Origin: Clostridiales bacterium
GTDB taxonomy: Bacteria; Bacillota; Clostridia; Oscillospirales; Oscillospiraceae
Assembly (NCBI GenBank): GCA_022785125.1
Contig: JALFRA010000017.1
Span: 1-64,000, forward strand
Length of the DNA: 64,000 nucleotides
Direction: 5' to 3'
The translations under genes were made by a program, and so were the position numbers. Each line of letters begins with the position of its first letter. The stretch's first letter is position 1. Below the pieces are notes generated by a model. That model was given only the letters and a program-made list of their open reading frames with translations, did not search any database and was not told the origin of the DNA. Positions 1 to 7,335 of this stretch are shown here, in pieces.

Positions 1-61
1 TGAGCCGGAGACTGCGGTCGAATATGGACAACTGCTGGCTTCCGTTGGCCCTGTATGACAT
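1..61 (-). CDS. N-terminal fragment of a possible IS1182-type transposase (runs off the window)
   Basis: Read on the minus strand, an ATG at 61 opens a frame that stays open to the window edge and begins MSYRANGSQQLSIFDRSLRL. This resembles my memory of IS1182-group DDE transposase N-termini (MxYxxNGxxQxxLFD). A GGGTGG stretch about 8 nt upstream could serve as ribosome site. Only 20 residues are visible and no catalytic residue can be checked. It could equally be an unrelated gene or a chance frame. Confidence 0.35.
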   Translation of the reverse strand, partial: MSYRANGSQQLSIFDRSLRL

Positions 62-315
62 CTTCCGCCACCACCCTGTTTTTATCTACATTATATCAAA
101 CCTGAAGTATTGTGTCACACCCCCTTTTGACCTTAATGTCAAAATGTAGTACAAACCACTCTCTGAATCAATGGCAATTTCAAAATCTTCAGCCAAGGGA
201 GAACTGCGCCCATTCGCTGGACCCAGGAGCGGTTCATTGTGAACCACCCAGAAGGACTCACTCTATCAGAGATTTAGGTCAGAGAAAAGACTTATCATCA
301 TCTTAATGAAAAATC
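62..315. other. Intergenic stretch with no convincing gene
   Basis: Short open frames exist on both strands, but none has a credible ribosome site or recognisable sequence. If the transposase call is right, one end of that insertion sequence should lie here. I could not identify a terminal inverted repeat. Confidence 0.4.
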
Positions 316-573
316 TTACTTCTCAAGTCGAAATTTCAGCAGCAGATACGGCTCCACTTCAAGGACGGTGGCTATCCTAAACAGCAGATCCAGAGACAGG
401 CCATGACTCATGCCGGGCGCTTCAACGGACGCGAGATGCTGGCGGCTAATATCAAGGATCTCTGCCAACTGTTCCTGGGAATATCCCTTTTTCTTGCGAT
501 AGTATCCGATAGCATAAGATAGGTTTTCCATGCGCTCGGAAAAGTCAAAATCCCATTCCAGAGTTATCACCAC
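316..573 (-). CDS. Small XRE-family helix-turn-helix regulator
   Basis: An 85-residue, single-domain DNA-binding protein. The helix-turn-helix spans roughly residues 22-75, with the family pattern YRKKKGYSQEQLAEILDISRQ followed by a second helical pair ending in LEVEPYLLL. The start is uncertain. I used GTG at 573, just behind an AAGG run; the in-frame ATG at 531 would give MENLSYAIGYY, also typical of the family, but it lies far from a ribosome site. The gene diverges from the SLOG gene. The palindromic promoter between them is its most likely target, so it may repress that gene. Confidence 0.8.
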   Translation of the reverse strand: MVITLEWDFDFSERMENLSYAIGYYRKKKGYSQEQLAEILDISRQHLASVEAPGMSHGLSLDLLFRIATVLEVEPYLLLKFRLEK

Positions 574-630
574 CTTACGGAATTAGTTTATCCGAAGGCA
601 GCGCATACTAAAATTAACCCTAAAGCATTA

Positions 631-659
631 TTGACGCTCATAAAGCGTCAATATATAAT
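631..659 (+). promoter_or_regulatory. SigA-type promoter with embedded operator palindrome
   Basis: TTGACG (631-636), a 17-bp spacer and TATAAT (654-659) form a near-consensus promoter for the SLOG gene. The -35 box is the left arm of an inverted repeat, TTGACGCT (631-638) and AGCGTCAA (644-651), separated by 5 bp. A repressor bound there would occlude the polymerase. The divergent XRE protein is the obvious candidate. Confidence 0.75.
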
Positions 660-698
660 TAAAACACTATTTTGTTCGATGTTATGTGAGGTGTCAAT

Positions 699-1253
699 AT
701 GACAAGGGGACTTGCCTGTGCCATCATCGGCCATAGACCGACACGCTTTCGCTTCAAATATGATGAAAACAACAACGGCTGCAAGCGGATCAAGAAACGC
801 ATCCGGGATCAGTTGATCCAGCTCTATGAGCAAGGCTTTCGCCAGTTTTGGGTAGGCGGCGCTCTGGGCGTGGATATGTGGGCCGGGGAGATATTGCTGC
901 GGCTCAAAGAACAGCCGGAATATAGCGAGATCCAACTGAAGATCGCTCTGCCCTTTGAGGGCCACGACACAGACTGGGAAGATCGCAGCCGCAGCCGTAT
1001 GTCTTTTCTGATCCGACACAGTGCGGAAACGGTTATCGTGGGTAATAAAGAAGCGCCCCCGGCGGTCAATTACCGGAGACGCAACGAGTATATGGTGGAC
1101 CGTGCAGGCTACTTACTGGCAGTCTATGACAACGACCGTTCTATCCGCAGCGGAACGGGAATGACCGTCAACTATGCCAGAAAAAAGGGGCTACCCATCA
1201 CTCTGATCCACCCGGATAAGGCAACGATATCAAAAGAAAAACCTGAACGATGA
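699..1253 (+). CDS. YspA/YoqJ-like SLOG family protein (DUF1273)
   Basis: A 184-residue cytoplasmic protein with the hallmarks of the DUF1273 branch of the SLOG superfamily. It has an N-terminal GHRPTRF motif (residues 11-17), a VGGALGVDMWAGE motif near residues 52-64, and a C-terminal segment with a YDNDRSIRSGTG loop. SLOG proteins have Rossmannoid folds thought to bind nucleotide-derived ligands; relatives sit in NAD-linked or defence contexts, but no reaction is established for this branch. The ATG is preceded by GAGGTG. It is transcribed alone from a strong, operator-bearing promoter and ends before the binding-protein regulon. Confidence 0.8.
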   Translation: MTRGLACAIIGHRPTRFRFKYDENNNGCKRIKKRIRDQLIQLYEQGFRQFWVGGALGVDMWAGEILLRLKEQPEYSEIQLKIALPFEGHDTDWEDRSRSRMSFLIRHSAETVIVGNKEAPPAVNYRRRNEYMVDRAGYLLAVYDNDRSIRSGTGMTVNYARKKGLPITLIHPDKATISKEKPER

Positions 1254-1256
1254 AAA

Positions 1257-1301
1257 CTACCCGCTGCGGATAGGGCAGGTTTATGGAATCCATGTTATAC
1301 T
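1257..1301 (+). promoter_or_regulatory. Regulon promoter A: imperfect 17-bp palindrome 31 bp before the -10 box
   Basis: CTACCCG-CTG-CGGATAG (1257-1273) is centred at 1265. The -10 box TATACT starts at 1296. No good -35 box is visible, so the palindrome sits where an activator would replace it (about -43). Two further promoters at 9433 and 14740 have the same arrangement. Confidence 0.7.
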
Positions 1302-1311
1302 GAACTGAAAT

Positions 1312-1383
1312 GGATACTCCACGAAATGAATTCAATAAAGTATCCTGTTTCAACTGGCTTTTTTTACCCTCAGCAGATATAAT
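1312..1383 (+). promoter_or_regulatory. Second promoter of the binding-protein gene with GGATAC-N22-GTATCC
   Basis: GGATAC (1312-1317) and GTATCC (1340-1345) are inverted arms 22 bp apart. A TATAAT box begins at 1378, 33 bp after the last base of the right arm. The same arms with the same gap and nearly the same distance to a -10 box occur before the zinc-ribbon/sensor operon at 4465. Confidence 0.55.
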
Positions 1384-1402
1384 GAAAACGAGGTGATGCG
1401 AT

Positions 1403-2776
1403 GTGAAGGTACGAAGAATTGCGGCGTTTTTGCTGGCAGGTATCTTGCTGGCCTACTGCTGCGCGAGCTGTTCCGACACGGCCAAAAAAGAAGAGACGCC
1501 GACCACCATTACGGTCTGGCACGTCTATGGCGGTCAGACAGATTCCCCACTCAACGACCTCATCGATGCGTTCAACCAGACGGTGGGAAAGGAGCAGCGG
1601 ATCAACGTGCAGGTCACCTCCGTGTCCAACACCAACACCATCCACGAGCTGGTGCTGGCCGCCGCCAACGGAGAGCCGGGAGCTCCGGAGCTGCCCGACC
1701 TTTTCGTATCCTATCCCAAGACGGTGATGGCGCTGCCCGACGACAGCATTCTGGTGGACTATCAGGACTACTTCAGCGAGGAAGAACTGTCCGCTTTCCT
1801 GCCGGCTTTCGTGGAAGAGGGGATCGTCAATGACCGGCTGGTGGTCCTTCCCGTGGCGAAATCCACAGAGATCATGTATATCAACCAGACGATCTTCGAC
1901 CGCTTCTCCCAGGCGACCGGCGTGACGCTGGCGGACCTGGACACCTGGGAGGGGCTTTTCAAGGCAGCAGAGGTCTATGCGGACTGGACCGACGCTCAGA
2001 CGCCGGATATTCCGGGCGACGCCAAGTCCATGTTCGTTCACGACTACTATTTCAACTATTTCCAGGTGGGGGCGGAATCCCTGGGCGAGGATTTCTTCCA
2101 GGGTGACAAGCTGGCCTTTGGCCCCGCATTCCAGGCGGCGTGGGAGCCGCTGGCCCGGGCCGCGCTTCGTGGGGGCGTCTGGCTCAAGGGCGGTTACGCC
2201 ACAGAATCCATCCGCACCGGCGACAGCATTGTGAGCGTGGCATCCTCGGCCAGCATCCTCTATTACAGCGATGTGGTAACTTATCCGGACAATACCTCCG
2301 AGGAGATCACTATCATCTCCCGGCCCTGTCCGGTCTTTGAAAACGGGGAAAAGCTGGTCATGCAGCGCGGAGCCGGTTTCTGCACCGTCCGCTCCACCCC
2401 AGAGAGGGAGCAGGCCGCCGTGACCCTCCTCAAGTGGCTGACCGAGCCGGACCACAATGTGGAGTTCGTGACCCGAACGGGCTACATGCCGGTGACTCGG
2501 GCCGCCTTTGAAAACGAACTGCCGAAGGCCATCGAGGGACTGGAGAGCGCCAAATACGCCTCCCTCTATCAGGCGTATCTGGATACCCAGGCAAACTATG
2601 AGTTTTATGTGCCGCCCCAGCTGGAGAGCTATCTGAGTCTGGAAACGACCCTGGAAGATCAGGTGCGCTCACAGCTTGCGCTGGGCCGTCAGGATTATCT
2701 GGGGGCCGGAGAAACCGGATTGGAGCAGATCAGCGCAGAGCGGCTCCAGGCCTTCCGGGAGATCATGGAGCGATAA
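1403..2776 (+). CDS. Extracellular solute-binding lipoprotein (sugar ABC-type family 1)
   Basis: A 457-residue secreted protein. The N-terminus is a lipoprotein-type signal with a cluster of cysteines at residues 19-23, although no textbook lipobox is present. The mature part begins ITVWHVYGG and carries LPDLFVSYPK and EIMYINQTIFDRF segments typical of family-1 carbohydrate-binding proteins of ABC importers. A GTG start follows GAGGTGATGCGAT. No permease or ATPase gene is nearby. The next gene, 22 nt downstream, is a membrane regulator, so this protein more probably presents a ligand to a sensor than feeds a transporter; that is inference. Two tandem promoters precede it. Confidence 0.85.
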   Translation: MKVRRIAAFLLAGILLAYCCASCSDTAKKEETPTTITVWHVYGGQTDSPLNDLIDAFNQTVGKEQRINVQVTSVSNTNTIHELVLAAANGEPGAPELPDLFVSYPKTVMALPDDSILVDYQDYFSEEELSAFLPAFVEEGIVNDRLVVLPVAKSTEIMYINQTIFDRFSQATGVTLADLDTWEGLFKAAEVYADWTDAQTPDIPGDAKSMFVHDYYFNYFQVGAESLGEDFFQGDKLAFGPAFQAAWEPLARAALRGGVWLKGGYATESIRTGDSIVSVASSASILYYSDVVTYPDNTSEEITIISRPCPVFENGEKLVMQRGAGFCTVRSTPEREQAAVTLLKWLTEPDHNVEFVTRTGYMPVTRAAFENELPKAIEGLESAKYASLYQAYLDTQANYEFYVPPQLESYLSLETTLEDQVRSQLALGRQDYLGAGETGLEQISAERLQAFREIMER

Positions 2777-2798
2777 ACAAAAGAGAGGAGGAAACACC

Positions 2799-4391
2799 GT
2801 GCTGAACAAATTCCGGGAGTTGCGGGCGCTGAACGCCTTTGCCAAAAAGCAGAGCGTGGGCATGCAGAGAAAACTGATGCTCTACTGGGTGTCCATGATC
2901 CTGGTGGTCTTTGCGGCGGTGATCCTCCTTCTGTCCATCGCCGGGGCCTTTTCCCAAAACGACGAGCAGCTCCATGAGGTGATGGAGCTGCAACTGAAAA
3001 ATACACAGGATAGCCTGGCCAGTCGCCTGGATCAGCTGACCGCCCAGAGCTTGAATCTCTCCAAAGAACTCAGCCGCGAGATCGAAGGGGAGCTGGTACG
3101 GGAGGGCATTTCACTGCAAGAGGTCAACGATGACCCGGAGCGGCTGCTGAAGCTGCAGCAGATCATGTACCCGCTGGTCAATACCACCCTCCAGACCGCC
3201 AACTGCAACGGAGCCTATGTAATTTTAAATGCCACGGCCAATACCACCCTGGAGGTGGCAGACCACTCCAGAAGCGGGATCCACCTGCGTTACACCAACC
3301 TCAGCGCCAGCAATCCGGTTGCCCCTACCGTGGTCTACTTCCGCGGTATCCCGGATATCGCCCGGCAAAAGGATCTGGAGCTGCACAACCGGTGGAATCT
3401 GGAATTTGATACCGATCTGATCCCGGGCTGCCGGGAGCTGATGGACTCTCCTCTGGACCGGCCTGCGCAGCGTTATTTCTGGTCCCGCCGCATTGACCTG
3501 AAGGGTACCTGGGAATCCGCCATGCTGCTGTGCGTCCCCATCGTGGGCAGCGATGGGAGCGTATACGGCGTCTGCGGCGTGGAGCTCAGCGCGCTGTACT
3601 TCCAGCTGTCCTATCCCGCGGCGGAGGGGCAGTTCGGCTCCGCCGTTACCGTTCTGGCTCCCATTCAGGACAGCCGTCTTCTGCTGTCGGATGGATTGGT
3701 GGGCAGCGTCAACGGTACCTATCTGGACGGTCAGGAGACGCTCGCCATCCATCAGGGACGATACTATAACGAATATGACACAGGCGCCGAGCGGTATATC
3801 GGCCTGCATCAGACCATCTCCATCTCCAAGGGAGAGACGGAGGACACCGCCTGGGCCGCTGCGATCCTGATCCCCCAGGACAGTTATGCGGCATACACCG
3901 CTGAAATACAAAAAACATGGATCATTGCGGCCCTGGGACTGCTGGTGGTGCTGCTGGCCCTCTCCTTCTTCCTGGCGCGGAGATTTGTCCGGCCTATTAC
4001 CGACAGCCTGAAGCGGTTCCAGCAGGAAGAACTGCCGGAACAGGGGCTGTCCTCCGGGATCTCGGAGGTGGATGAACTGGCGGAGTTTCTCAACGCCCGG
4101 GCCCGGAACCAGCGTCTGGAGCAGGGCGAGCTTCCCCCCAATATTGCCGAGCTCTTCGACCAGTTTGTGGCGCGGAAGGATCTGCTGACAGAGGCGGAAC
4201 GGAATATCCTCCGTTACTACATCGATGGACATGAGATCGCGGACATCCCGGATCTGGCGTTTATCAGCATGAGCACGGTCCGAAAGCACAACCGGAGCAT
4301 CTACGAGAAGCTGGGGGTGGCCTCCCGGGATGAACTGATGCTCTATATCGATCTGCTTCGCCGGTGCGGACGGCTCCAGGAGCTGTTCTAA
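2799..4391 (+). CDS. Membrane-spanning one-component regulator: extracellular sensor with LuxR-type HTH
   Basis: I use GTG at 2799, which follows GAGGAGG; the protein is 530 residues. A first membrane helix lies at about residues 24-46, then an extracellular region of about 320 residues that looks like a Cache-type sensor (WSRRIDLKGTWESAML, GSVYGVCGVELS), and a second helix at about 373-395. The cytoplasmic tail ends in a LuxR/GerE helix-turn-helix at about 461-515 (LTEAERNILRYYIDG ... STVRKHNRSIYEKLGV). There is no kinase or receiver domain, so it should act on DNA directly from the membrane. Coupling to a binding lipoprotein suggests it senses that protein's ligand. It is a candidate for the GGATAC-N22-GTATCC sites. 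Confidence 0.8.
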   Translation: MLNKFRELRALNAFAKKQSVGMQRKLMLYWVSMILVVFAAVILLLSIAGAFSQNDEQLHEVMELQLKNTQDSLASRLDQLTAQSLNLSKELSREIEGELVREGISLQEVNDDPERLLKLQQIMYPLVNTTLQTANCNGAYVILNATANTTLEVADHSRSGIHLRYTNLSASNPVAPTVVYFRGIPDIARQKDLELHNRWNLEFDTDLIPGCRELMDSPLDRPAQRYFWSRRIDLKGTWESAMLLCVPIVGSDGSVYGVCGVELSALYFQLSYPAAEGQFGSAVTVLAPIQDSRLLLSDGLVGSVNGTYLDGQETLAIHQGRYYNEYDTGAERYIGLHQTISISKGETEDTAWAAAILIPQDSYAAYTAEIQKTWIIAALGLLVVLLALSFFLARRFVRPITDSLKRFQQEELPEQGLSSGISEVDELAEFLNARARNQRLEQGELPPNIAELFDQFVARKDLLTEAERNILRYYIDGHEIADIPDLAFISMSTVRKHNRSIYEKLGVASRDELMLYIDLLRRCGRLQELF

Positions 4392-4412
4392 GACAAGTTT
4401 CTCCATCACAGC

Positions 4413-4450
4413 AAAGCGCACAAAACCAGAGGACTGGTTTTGTGCGCTTT
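4413..4450 (+). terminator. Strong hairpin after the membrane regulator
   Basis: A 17-bp perfect stem (4413-4429 with 4434-4450) closes on a 4-nt loop. The stem ends in TTT, followed by CTCTATT rather than a full U-tract. It separates the binding-protein pair from the next operon. Confidence 0.7.
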
Positions 4451-4464
4451 CTCTATTATCCAAT

Positions 4465-4544
4465 GGATACCTTTGCGAAAAAGTGGGAAAAAGTATCCGA
4501 CGGACCATATACTCCCGCCCCTTACTCCTGTTATAACAGGAGTA
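4465..4544 (+). promoter_or_regulatory. Operon promoter with GGATAC-N22-GTATCC and a 22-bp perfect palindrome over the -10 box
   Basis: GGATAC (4465-4470) and GTATCC (4493-4498) repeat the arrangement at 1312. The -10 box (TTATAA at 4531 or TATAAC at 4532) lies inside a perfect 22-bp palindrome, 4523-4544, whose centre is TTATAA. That palindrome could be a second operator or a hairpin at the RNA 5' end. A weak version of the regulon palindrome (TATCCG-A-CGGACCATA) is centred at 4500, 31 bp before 4531. Confidence 0.5.
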
Positions 4545-4564
4545 GAAACGAGGAGGTGCGGAAT

Positions 4565-4918
4565 ATGACAAATCTCTTGTCCAGCCACTTAGAGGATCGG
4601 TCCACGCCCCAGTATTTCTGCTTTTCCATCCGCTGCGAGGTGTGCGGAGAATTTTGGTACAGCAGCAGCATCCCCTTTTCCAAAGCGCTGCAGGCGGCGG
4701 AACACCGGGAGAAGAAGGAACTCTATGACGCCATCTATCAGCGGGAGAAGCAGCGGGCCATGCAGGCGGCCGGTCAGGAGGCCAGGGAGCGGTTCAGCCA
4801 ATGCCCCATCTGCCGGCGGCTGGTCTGCGACGCCTGTTTCCTCATCTGCGATGAGATGGATCTGTGCCGGGAGTGTGCCGGCCGGATGGAGGAGTCCGGG
4901 GAGCCGGTGGCGCCATGA
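4565..4918 (+). CDS. Small cysteine-rich zinc-ribbon protein
   Basis: 117 residues, starting at the ATG behind GAGGAGGTGCGGAAT. It has one CxxC pair near residues 24-27 and a dense Cys cluster near 79-102 (CPIC, CDACFLIC, CRECAG), which should bind two zinc ions; the middle is charged and helical. No catalytic motif is visible and I do not recognise a named family. It opens the sensor operon: its TGA overlaps the ATG of the next gene (ATGA), implying translational coupling. A scaffold or regulatory role for the adjacent sensor is a guess. Confidence 0.7.
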   Translation: MTNLLSSHLEDRSTPQYFCFSIRCEVCGEFWYSSSIPFSKALQAAEHREKKELYDAIYQREKQRAMQAAGQEARERFSQCPICRRLVCDACFLICDEMDLCRECAGRMEESGEPVAP

Positions 4919-7335
4919 AAGGGCGTTGGCTGCCGCTCCTCCTGCTGTGCCTGATCCTGGCCGGGTGCGGCACGGTGGACACAGGGGGCCGTCTGATCTC
5001 CGCGGCGGAGGGCGCCGAGGCGTATAGCGCGGCTCTCGCCCCCTTCCTCCCCGGGTATTCCCTTCAGACGGCAGAGGATACCCTCTACGCGGAGGTGAGC
5101 CGAGGCAGCGCCGTGGCCTGCTTTGATGTACAGGCCATCCCGGCGCTGGAGCGGGGCATTGGCCGGTATTGGTATCCCCATGTCACGGCCACCGTGATTC
5201 TGGCGGTGGACCGCAGCCGGACGGACGCCGCCGTCACCGGCTGGAACAGCCTTCGGGAGAGTCCGGTCCCCGTGGGCATCAGCAGCAGTTCCGTGATCCG
5301 CAATATGCTGGCTCTGGGCGCCCTGTCCTACGGTCTGGACCGGGAGGCGCCCTCCAAGCGTGACGCTCTGGAGCTGCTGGAACACCTCGGTCAGAACGGA
5401 AACTTCCGGCTGGAGGCGCCGGACGCCCCCATTCTGATCTGTCTGGACTGGGAGGCCGCCGCGTGGAACCGGAACGGAGGAAATTATGAGATCATCGTGC
5501 CGGCGGAGGGCACGCTGTCCTGCCGTATGGGGCTGCTCTCCGATGTCCCTCTGACGCTGGAGCCGGGGCTGGATGAAACCCTTCTGTCAGCAGGGCTGCC
5601 CCTGGTAGACGGAGAGAGACCAGCTGATTTTCCCGATGATTACCGGCCGGCCCGTACCCTGAGCGAGGAGGACTACGGCTGGTTTCTGGAGTTGACCGGG
5701 GACAGCAGCCGGGACCTGCGCCGGCAGGTTCTCCACACCCGGCGCTATACCACAGCAGATCTCCGGGAGCATATTTTATCCGCCCTGTTCCTTGCCGCCG
5801 CCATCCTGCTGTGGAAGGGGACGGTATCCCATCGGATGATCCGCCGGGATGTCCGCCGAGTAGTCGGGGTCATGGGCTGGCTGATGGTGGGATGGCTGCT
5901 GCTGCGCCTGTTCAAATATCAGCTGACAGCAGATGGGCTTCTGTGCCGGATGTGCTGGTATGGCTATTACATCTTTCAGCTTGCCCTTCCGGTAACGCTG
6001 CTGTATCTGGCCGTGATCCTGGACCATCCGGAGGGCGAGAAAAAGCCGCTGCGCCCTCTGTGGCCGCCTCTGGCCTGCTATGCCCTCTCTGTGCTATTGG
6101 TGCTCACCAACGACCTCCACCAGCTGGTATTTCGTTTTGACCCGACCGGGGACTGGGCCTCAGACTACCGGTACGGTCCGGGATACTGGGGCGTAATGAC
6201 TTTATCCCTCCTGTTCCTGGCCTGCGCAGTCTGGAAGCTGCTCCACAGGGGGCGGTATAGCCCTTACTGGGCCGGCAGGATGGTTCCGCTGCTGTTCTGC
6301 GTGGGATTGCTGGCCTACATCACTGCTTACATCAGGCGGGTGCCTCTGGCGTGGGAGAGCGATCTTACCGTGAACATCTGCGTGCTGTCCGCCCTGTTTT
6401 TTGAGTCGGCCCTTCACGCGGGGTTTATCCCGGTCAATCTTCAGTATCAGCGCCTGTTCACCGCCACTCCCATTGGGCTGACGCTGCTGGATGAGCAGGG
6501 CCGCACCGTCCTGTCCTCCCGGGGCGCGCCTCCCGTCTCCCGCTCCATCTGGCGGAGGATCTCCATGGATATGGCCCATCCGCTGCTGCGGGACAGCGAC
6601 ACCCAGCTTCACGCGGTTCCTATTCACGGCGGTATGGCGGTATGGCAGGAGGACCTCTCCCAGCTCAACCGGCTGCGCAGAGAGATCCAGGCTGTGCAGG
6701 CCCGTCTGGAGGCGGCCAACGCCCTGATGCGTGAGGAGGGCGATGTGAAAAAGCGCCTGCTGGCTGCGGAGACAAACCGCACCATGTTTGAACAGCTGGA
6801 CCGGGACATGGAGCGCCGCATCCAGACATTGGGACGGCTGATCGAGGCTCTGCCGGAGACCCCCCATCCCCGGGACCTGACCGCCTATATCACTCTTTGC
6901 CTGTGCCATATCAAACGCAGATGCAATCTGTTTTTCCTGGCACGTCAGGGAGATGGACTGCCCGGAGAGGAATTGAGCATTTATTTGGATGAGCTGGCAG
7001 AACTGGCCCGCTATGCAGGACTGCAGCTGCTCATTCGCTGCGGGCAGCGTGGAGTGCTGGAGATCCGCAGGGCGGCACTGTGCTACGACTTTGCCTTTGA
7101 AGCCATATCCTGGGCCCTGGGGGAGAACGCCTCTCCTCTGCTGGGGTATCTGGAGCCGGAGGGCGCCCATCTGGTTTTCCGCTTTATTCCGGGCGGTGAT
7201 CCCGGACAATGGCGCTTTTCGGAGGAACTGACGACGGCGGCTGCCGCGCTGGGCGGTCAGATCGCCTGCAAGGATCTGGACGATGCCGTTGGGATCTGCA
7301 TGACGCTGCCCTTGGGAGGTGAGTCCTGTGGCTGA
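4915..7335 (+). CDS. Multi-pass membrane sensor with degenerate kinase-like C-terminus
   Basis: 806 residues from the ATG that overlaps the preceding stop. An N-terminal signal ends in a lipobox (LILAGC, Cys18), followed by an extracellular domain of about 260 residues. A block of about seven hydrophobic helices spans roughly 282-515, then a long coiled coil near 580-650, and a C-terminal domain. The C-terminus resembles the dimerisation and ATPase region of NarX-like kinases in layout only. The one histidine in the expected place lies in LCLCHIKRRC, and no N-box or G-box is evident. It is probably a kinase-dead sensor partnering the true kinase encoded next. A lipobox on a polytopic protein is unusual. 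Confidence 0.65.
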   Translation: MKGRWLPLLLLCLILAGCGTVDTGGRLISAAEGAEAYSAALAPFLPGYSLQTAEDTLYAEVSRGSAVACFDVQAIPALERGIGRYWYPHVTATVILAVDRSRTDAAVTGWNSLRESPVPVGISSSSVIRNMLALGALSYGLDREAPSKRDALELLEHLGQNGNFRLEAPDAPILICLDWEAAAWNRNGGNYEIIVPAEGTLSCRMGLLSDVPLTLEPGLDETLLSAGLPLVDGERPADFPDDYRPARTLSEEDYGWFLELTGDSSRDLRRQVLHTRRYTTADLREHILSALFLAAAILLWKGTVSHRMIRRDVRRVVGVMGWLMVGWLLLRLFKYQLTADGLLCRMCWYGYYIFQLALPVTLLYLAVILDHPEGEKKPLRPLWPPLACYALSVLLVLTNDLHQLVFRFDPTGDWASDYRYGPGYWGVMTLSLLFLACAVWKLLHRGRYSPYWAGRMVPLLFCVGLLAYITAYIRRVPLAWESDLTVNICVLSALFFESALHAGFIPVNLQYQRLFTATPIGLTLLDEQGRTVLSSRGAPPVSRSIWRRISMDMAHPLLRDSDTQLHAVPIHGGMAVWQEDLSQLNRLRREIQAVQARLEAANALMREEGDVKKRLLAAETNRTMFEQLDRDMERRIQTLGRLIEALPETPHPRDLTAYITLCLCHIKRRCNLFFLARQGDGLPGEELSIYLDELAELARYAGLQLLIRCGQRGVLEIRRAALCYDFAFEAISWALGENASPLLGYLEPEGAHLVFRFIPGGDPGQWRFSEELTTAAAALGGQIACKDLDDAVGICMTLPLGGESCG

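Noticed and set aside
112..306. 64-codon plus-strand frame near the left edge
   Set aside because: No ribosome site, no family resemblance and odd composition.
7319..7327. GTG at 7319 as start of the histidine kinase
   Set aside because: It overlaps the GGAGGTGA ribosome site that is correctly spaced for the GTG at 7328.
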